This document shows, piece by piece, positions 59,301 through 64,000 of a DNA stretch of 64,000 nucleotides. Made by a program: the position numbers and the translations under genes. The notes under the pieces are model-generated. The model was not told the DNA's origin. It made no database searches and saw only the letters and a list, made by a program, of their open reading frames with translations. Source of the stretch: Azolla caroliniana (lineage: Eukaryota > Polypodiophyta); NCBI GenBank assembly GCA_043228905.1, contig JBHGNT010000002.1, positions 12,276,001 to 12,340,000 of the forward strand, written 5' to 3'. Each line of letters begins with the position of its first letter. Within the stretch, counting starts at the first letter, position 1.

Positions 59301-59811
59301 ACAATTGGCAGCGGTGAGGATTGATGGAACAGTTGGACGACGACCAGCTGGATACACAACTCCAGTTCGAGCGGTATGAACGAGAACGACGAAGGAAAGA
59401 GGTGGCCAGAAGAACTGCGGCGATCAATATCAGTGATGAAGAGTAGTCTTTGGAGTAGGCACCGAATGAAGCTAGAACTAGGGGAAGCCAGCTGAACAAA
59501 ACTCCTGAGGAGCGGCCGAAGGATGAAAACCTGCACACCGAAAACCATTAGCAGGAGGAGCCCAAACCAATAGAACCGGAACCAGAAGCCTCGAGACCAG
59601 TGGAATTGGAGAGACCAGAGCAATAGGAGTAGGAGGAAGCCAAACCAACCGAACCAGAACCGGAAGCCTCAAGACAAGTGGAACCGGAGAGACCAGAGCA
59701 GCAGGAGCAGGAGCAACAGTAGACAACGGAGCAACTACCCGTTGAGCATTTAGAACTCTTGGACCAGAGCATTCTGGACATTTTGGAGGAAGATTATAGG
59801 GCGAACTGTGG
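56366..59811 (+). pseudogene. Third ORF of Tat-like copy 2, decayed and split
   Basis: From MEHMALLEAAKKWFKQHGL the N-domain matches copy 1 segment by segment: GREDALFREVARVLHEYGH against GRENLLFGEVARAMMEYGF, and IIATYEGV, VDWL in the same place. The linker is Pro/Glu-rich and shifted. The coiled coil is recognisable (LKEELRQQKDRED, RLKQKTDDFDRLHRDHKH). The end keeps DQSILDILEED against EQSVLDILEEE. Within the acidic tail a roughly 75-bp unit is duplicated (PEPEASRPVE, PEPEASRQVE; 59570-59720). Stops and frameshifts are many, and a 639-bp insert splits it at 58609. Conserved architecture in two diverged copies argues that the ORF was once selected. Confidence 0.75.
58597..59259. mobile_element. 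639-bp AT-rich insert with 12-bp flanking repeats
   Basis: ATTGTAGCCATA occurs at 58597-58608 and 59248-59259; copy 1 has the matching site only once (ATCGTCGCCATT). The insert 58609-59247 is non-coding and AT-rich. Its ends share ATTGACA in inverted orientation (GATTGACACATG left; reverse of right CATAAATTGACATATTCG), a weak terminal inverted repeat. TATTCG words dominate both ends. Probably a non-autonomous DNA transposon; superfamily uncertain because 12 bases is long for a duplication. Confidence 0.7.
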
Positions 59812-59850
59812 GATTCAACGTACAAGGTACTGTCCCACGGGCGTGCCATG

Positions 59851-60316
59851 TGTTGACTGGCAAAGACTTAAAAAAGCCGGATAAAGTCCAGAATGGTAAA
59901 GGGATAATTATTTTAGAACTAGGAGTTGTCATCTATAATTATTATATTTTGAGAAGTGAACGAACGGACCCGGAATCGGTATGCCGATTCGGATCCGGAC
60001 CGGTTGGCAGTTGGCACTGGTTCGTAACCCAGAGCCGGTGAGCTATAAAAGGACCCGGTTAGATTGTAATTAGAGAGCGGTTAATTAATGAAAGTGCTAT
60101 TGTTCTACATCTTGTTTAATCTTTGAAGCTTTAGTTAATTATCGTTCTGTGCTTAATAGAATCTATCTTACGCGTGCGTGTATTACGATTATTAACCACG
60201 CCGGTTAGGAATACGTTTGTATCACTGGTCTACGCCTACCCCACTTGTACCACCCCTTTGGTGATGTCCTAGAGGGACACCCTATGTTAGGGCTAGTCCT
60301 GCCCCAAGGAGTAACA
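59851..60316 (+). mobile_element. 3' LTR of Tat-like copy 2
   Basis: TGTTGACTGGCAAAG to GGAGTAACA, with TATAAAAGG at 60044-60052. It is preceded by CCCACGGGCGTGCCATG rather than a purine tract, and followed by the CAATC duplication at 60317-60321. Confidence 0.9.
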
Positions 60317-60321
60317 CAATC

Positions 60322-61125
60322 AACGAAGTCGGAGCAAGTCCCGGGATAATTGAGTCTGCAACTACTGCATGAAACCCGGACATATCAAAGCCGATTGTCG
60401 TGCACTCAAGGCCAAAAATGATAAGGCTTAGCGAGCTTAGCAGAAGAGTGGCCGACACGAGGAGATCAACTATGTCGGCTCTACAGTTGAAGTATTACGA
60501 AAATGACCTAAACATACTATCAATTGAGAACCCAATCGAATCAGAAGTTTTGCTTACGACTGAAGAATCGAGCACATGGCTCTTAGACTTGGGTGCGTCC
60601 TTTCATGTGACTCCTTATCGATCGCAATTCCGGCAATACACAGCCTGACATTCCGACTCAGTACGAGTAGGAAATTCACAACACTATGACATAATTGGAA
60701 TTGGCACGATAGAGCTCAACCTTGCATGTGGCTCTACATTAGTACTACGCAATGTTCGACATGTACCTCAACTAAGCTCTCAAGAACATTGATCTTAGTC
60801 AGACAATTGGATGAAGACGACATTCGTGCTGGCTTCTCATTAGGAGGGTGGACGCTCAATAGGAGGAACCTCCTACTTGCTCGAGGATCAAAGATACACT
60901 CATTGTATCCCTTGCACATCACACTCAGAGAGGGTGACCTGTTTCTGGTTGACATCCCCGTGTCATCACTATGGCATGGACGACTCGGACACCTCAGCAA
61001 GGCCGATGTCACGCACTTATCCAGAGCCGAATACATCCCCAAACTCTCCTTCTCGGATCATCAATTCTACGAGCATTGCCAATACGGTAAACAGACAACC
61101 GCTACACACCCATCATCTGTCAAGA
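60322..61125 (+). pseudogene. gag-pol: Outer copia: gag knuckle, protease and GAG-pre-integrase
   Basis: It continues the gag broken at 46400: CNYCMKPGHIKADC (about 60358-60400). Protease shows WLLDLGASFHVTPY, where the active-site D-S-G-A is D-L-G-A. GAG-pre-integrase follows with LWHGRLGHLSKADV and CQYGKQT (about 60965-61095). A frame change is needed near 60650 (TGA in YTA). The element stops at about 61125 where inverted chromovirus leader sequence begins, so integrase, RT and the 3' LTR are lost. Confidence 0.8.
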
Positions 61126-61225
61126 ATAGTACTAAAATAGAGAGAGAATTAGTATTAGAGAAGGGAAGTACTATTAGTACTAAGAGGACGGACTGCGTAA
61201 GACTCACGAGAGAGAGATAGCAAAG

Positions 61226-61264
<39 letters not shown>

Positions 61265-61270
61265 AGAAGC
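61126..61270 (-). mobile_element. Inverted chromovirus leader fragment with GA microsatellite
   Basis: AATAGTACTAAAATAGAGAG and repeated AGTACTA words match the leader upstream of gag at 1203-1440 and, inverted, 42880-42960. A GA run spans about 61230-61262. No coding part is present. Confidence 0.6.
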
Positions 61271-61817
61271 GTATAGTGAACCGTTGTAGGTCCAATACAT
61301 GGACAATCAACTTTCACTCTCAGATTGATAACTCCAATTATACGATAAATCTAAGGCTGCAATTTTATACACAGAAACTGCATAGAACGAGCTTTCCAAA
61401 GAGTGTTTAAACATAAGAAATGGCTATATATTCATTAAGATATGAATCTTACAAAATAGCTGATACAAAAGAGACCGTGAGAGAGAGACTAACAATGTAT
61501 ATCAAAGAAAATCTATAGAACTTCTCACTTACATATGACACTCGAGGTATTCCTCTTGCTCTCCTTTTTTCTATATGTATAGAACTCATTTTATACCTAT
61601 TTATACCTTATGTTTATGCTAGCTACTTACAATTTGACTCACCTATTAGACGCTACTTTTGTAGCCACTGATTTTGTGTCTAATTCTCACCTACCACATA
61701 TATTTACCCATTATATGCTATTCACTATAGTCTTTAGATAAATATTCACCATACAACTTTATAAACATAAACAATCATAGCTCATGTCAATTTGAGCTTG
61801 TACATTTATCTTCAACA
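61271..61817 (-). mobile_element. LTR (3') of an inverted copia element
   Basis: The right edge is clear: CAACA at 61813-61817 followed by CTCCCCCTCAAGCTCA, the reversed polypurine tract. The left edge is only approximate. AT-rich and non-coding. Confidence 0.6.
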
Positions 61818-63999
61818 CTCCCCCTCAAGCTCATTTGGGAGTTATCTTGAGCCATGTCTTGCAATTTTATCACATCTTTGAAACCTTTTAGTTTAGAAGC
61901 TTCGAGGAACTTTGTGAACATGTCTGCAACTTGATCTTTGGTTTTGATGAACATTATCTCCACATCCTTGCTCAACGCCTTCTCTTGTACATAATGGTAA
62001 TGAACTTCAATATGCTTACTCCGCTCCGCACATGGAAAGTGGGATTGCTTGCTTTCTAAGTAAATACTTGCCATGTTGTCACCGTATATCAGAATGATTC
62101 CCACATGCACTTTAAGATCAGCCAAAAGCTTTTTAAGCCACATTTCTTCACATCTAGCAAATGTTAATCCTCTATACTCAGCCTCCATGGATGAAAGTGC
62201 AACAGTAGGTTGTTTCTTCGAGCTTCATGTGATAGGATTGCTTCCAATCATAAACACATAACCTGAGGTTGATCTCCTATCGTCCTTTGAACCTGCCCAA
62301 TCCGCATCACTAAAGCCTTTGACTTGCAATTCTTCATCACACTTATTAAACAAAGCATGATTAATTGTATGCTTTATATATCTTAACACTCTCTTAGCTG
62401 CATTTAAATGTTCATTTGTTGGAGTTTGCATAAACTGAGAAAGTACACCAACAACATAACATAGATCGGGTCTTGTAATGCTTGCATAGATTAATGATCC
62501 TATAATACTTTTGTATGTTGTTGCATCTTCTAGTATTTCTCCATCACTTGAGCATAGTTTTGTATTTGTATCAATGGGTTAAGTGAGTGGTTTGCATTCA
62601 CTCATTCCAAATCTGAAAAGAGCATCCAACAAGTACTTCCTTTGCATCAAGTAGATGCCACTTTTCCTATAAACAACTTCGATTCCTAAAAAATATTTCA
62701 GCTCTCCTAGATCTGAAATTTTAAATTCTTTCCCAAGCTTTCCTTTTATATCCTTAATCCATGTATTATCATTCCCTCTTTCCCTTTCCTTTATCTTCAT
62801 ACCATGGTCTTAGTTCAAAAAAGACCACATCTCGTGAGACCCTTACTTCCTTTGTTATAGGATTATAACACTTATATCCTTTTTGCTCCATCGAATAGCC
62901 AATGAAAATGCATTTTTCTGAACTTGGTTCCATCTTTGTTCTTACTTCTTGAGGAATGTGAACAAAACAAACACATCCAAAAACTTTTAGGTGTGTAAGA
63001 TTAGGTTTTCTACTGGAATATACCTCCTCTAGTGTCAAGTTATGTATTCCTAATGTTTTGCATCTATTCATCAAGTAAACGTCAGTTGTGGTAGCTTCAG
63101 CCCAATAGTGTAATGGTACCTTCATCTCGTTCAACATGCATATTTCGACTTCTGCGATTTGTCTATTTTTCCTCTCAGCTATGCCATTTTGTTGACGCGT
63201 ATATCGACAAGTAAATTTCCTTTTAATCCCATTCTCTTGTAAGAAATCTGAAAAATCATTGGAGAAGTACTCCCCTCCACCATCGGATCTTAAGATTTGA
63301 TATGCGTTCATGTTTCTTTTTCAACTTCATTTTTGAATCTCTTGAATATAGAAGACACATCCAATTTTTGTTTCATACAAAACAACTATACCTTTCTTGA
63401 ATGATCTTCAATGAAAGTGACGAAAAATCTATTAACAGCCATTGATGACTCTCGGGTAGGTCCCCATGCATCTGTATGTATTAAATCCAAGACATTTGGG
63501 GCCACATAATTGCTCCTCTTGAATGGTTGCCTTGTTTGTTTACCTAATTGACAAGCTTCATACAATTCATGTAATCCAATACTATTAAATTTTAGAAGAC
63601 CTCTTACCACTTCATGTTTGCTCATGTCCTTTAGCTTTGGAATGTTAATGTGTCCTATCCTTTTGTGCCATAAATCTAGCTCGGAAAATTTTCGTGTCGT
63701 GTCCCCAAATTAAATATACATGACCTTTCCATAAGGATTTTGAATGTCCAAGGTGAACATTCTTCCTTCTCGTTTACCTTGAGCAATGACCTTGAAACCT
63801 TCTTTAGGATTCTTTATAAAGCACCCATTTTCATTGAATGTGACATTATAACCGTTCTCTACCATTTGTCCTACTGAAATCAAGTTCTTTGAAATTGTAG
63901 GAACATGAAGAACATTTGATAATACCTTTGCTTTACTTGTTTGTGTCTCCAAGCCTTACATCTCCAATGTGTTCAATCGTGTGTTGAGTATCATCACCT
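61787..63999 (-). pseudogene. pol: Inverted copia pol: protease end to RNase H, RT core deleted
   Basis: Read from 63999 down: NVLHVPTISKNLISVGQMV, a stop, GAG-pre-integrase LWHK and CQLGKQTRQPF, integrase (VLDLIHTDAWGP, LRSDGGGEYFS, RQQNGIAERKNRQ), then FIGYSMEQKGYKCYNP and WYEDKGKGKRE. At about 62768-62790 this jumps straight to WIKDIKGKLGKEF, ISDLGELKYFLGIEV and YLLDALFRFGM, so some 250-300 residues of RT including the YVDD motif are gone. RNase H follows (RRSTSGYVFMIG, RSKHIEVHYHYVQEKALS). TAA at about 62579-62581 and a stop near 62225 interrupt it. The 5' end lies beyond the window. Confidence 0.85.
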
Positions 64000-64000
64000 A

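Larger units (their letters stand above)
46406..60316 (+). mobile_element. Full-length Tat-like Ty3/gypsy element, copy 2, with nested insertions
   Basis: LTRs at 46406-46875 (470 bp) and 59851-60316 (466 bp) begin TGTTGAC and end TAACA; both have a TATAAAAGG box (46598, 60044). A 5-bp duplication CAATC frames it. Inside are gag (about 46990-48620), an inverted copia (48706-54378), pol from RNase H on (54379-56020), and the third ORF (56366-59811) with its own insert. Protease and RT, present in copy 1, are missing across the copia junction. It sits inside the outer copia gag. Confidence 0.95.

Overview
The window is nuclear DNA of a land plant. It holds a plastid chaperonin-60 alpha gene split by eight GT-AG introns, a small two-exon gene of the TPD1 family, the last two exons of a SNF7/VPS32 gene, and plant-type Ty3/gypsy and Ty1/copia LTR retrotransposons that make up most of the rest. 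Species cannot be told. Many decayed LTR elements plus a transposase-like gene of a family better known from animals make a non-flowering vascular plant a reasonable but unproven guess.

Left block (1-11290): repeat debris, an inverted chromovirus 5' end (gag plus LTR/leader, about 522-1775), then a large Tat-like Ty3/gypsy element (1776-9574: gag end, protease, RT, RNase H, integrase, a long third ORF, 3' LTR), then the integrase-chromodomain end and LTR of a second chromovirus (9575-11290).

11300-18960: the least familiar part. A four-exon plus-strand gene with coiled-coil and RING-H2-like segments (11378-14242), a decayed FCP1/NIF-phosphatase-like ORF (14559-15467) and a converging minus-strand DDE-transposase-like gene (15816-17656) are accompanied by two long arrays of a 14-bp self-complementary motif. 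One array almost fills an intron; the other lies directly upstream of a splice acceptor, inside a presumed intron. I read this as the remains of an unusual DNA transposon or transposon-derived gene cluster.

18961-29600: a chromovirus (gag knuckle, protease, RT, integrase, chromodomain, 3' LTR) split by a complete copia element at 19043-24954 with a 5-bp target duplication, followed by a LINE fragment.

29600-42350: the gene-containing island: CPN60A (30999-35060, +), the TPD1-like gene (35790-36820, -), a hAT-type MITE (37905-38280), short tandem duplications, and a broken SNF7 3' end joined to a copia RNase H fragment.

42776-64000: a four-level nest. A chromovirus is broken by a copia element (LTR 44927-45274). 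That copia is split by a full-length Tat-like gypsy element (46406-60316, target duplication CAATC). The gypsy element contains a nearly intact inverted copia (48706-54378) and an AT-rich 639-bp insert. The window ends in another inverted, internally deleted copia.

The two Tat-like copies explain each other. Copy 2 supplies both LTRs, the primer-binding region and gag. Copy 1 supplies protease and RT. Both carry the same roughly 1,000-residue third ORF downstream of integrase. Most premature stops compared here sit at glutamine (to TAG) or arginine (to TGA) codons, the pattern expected from deamination of methylated CHG and CG sites.
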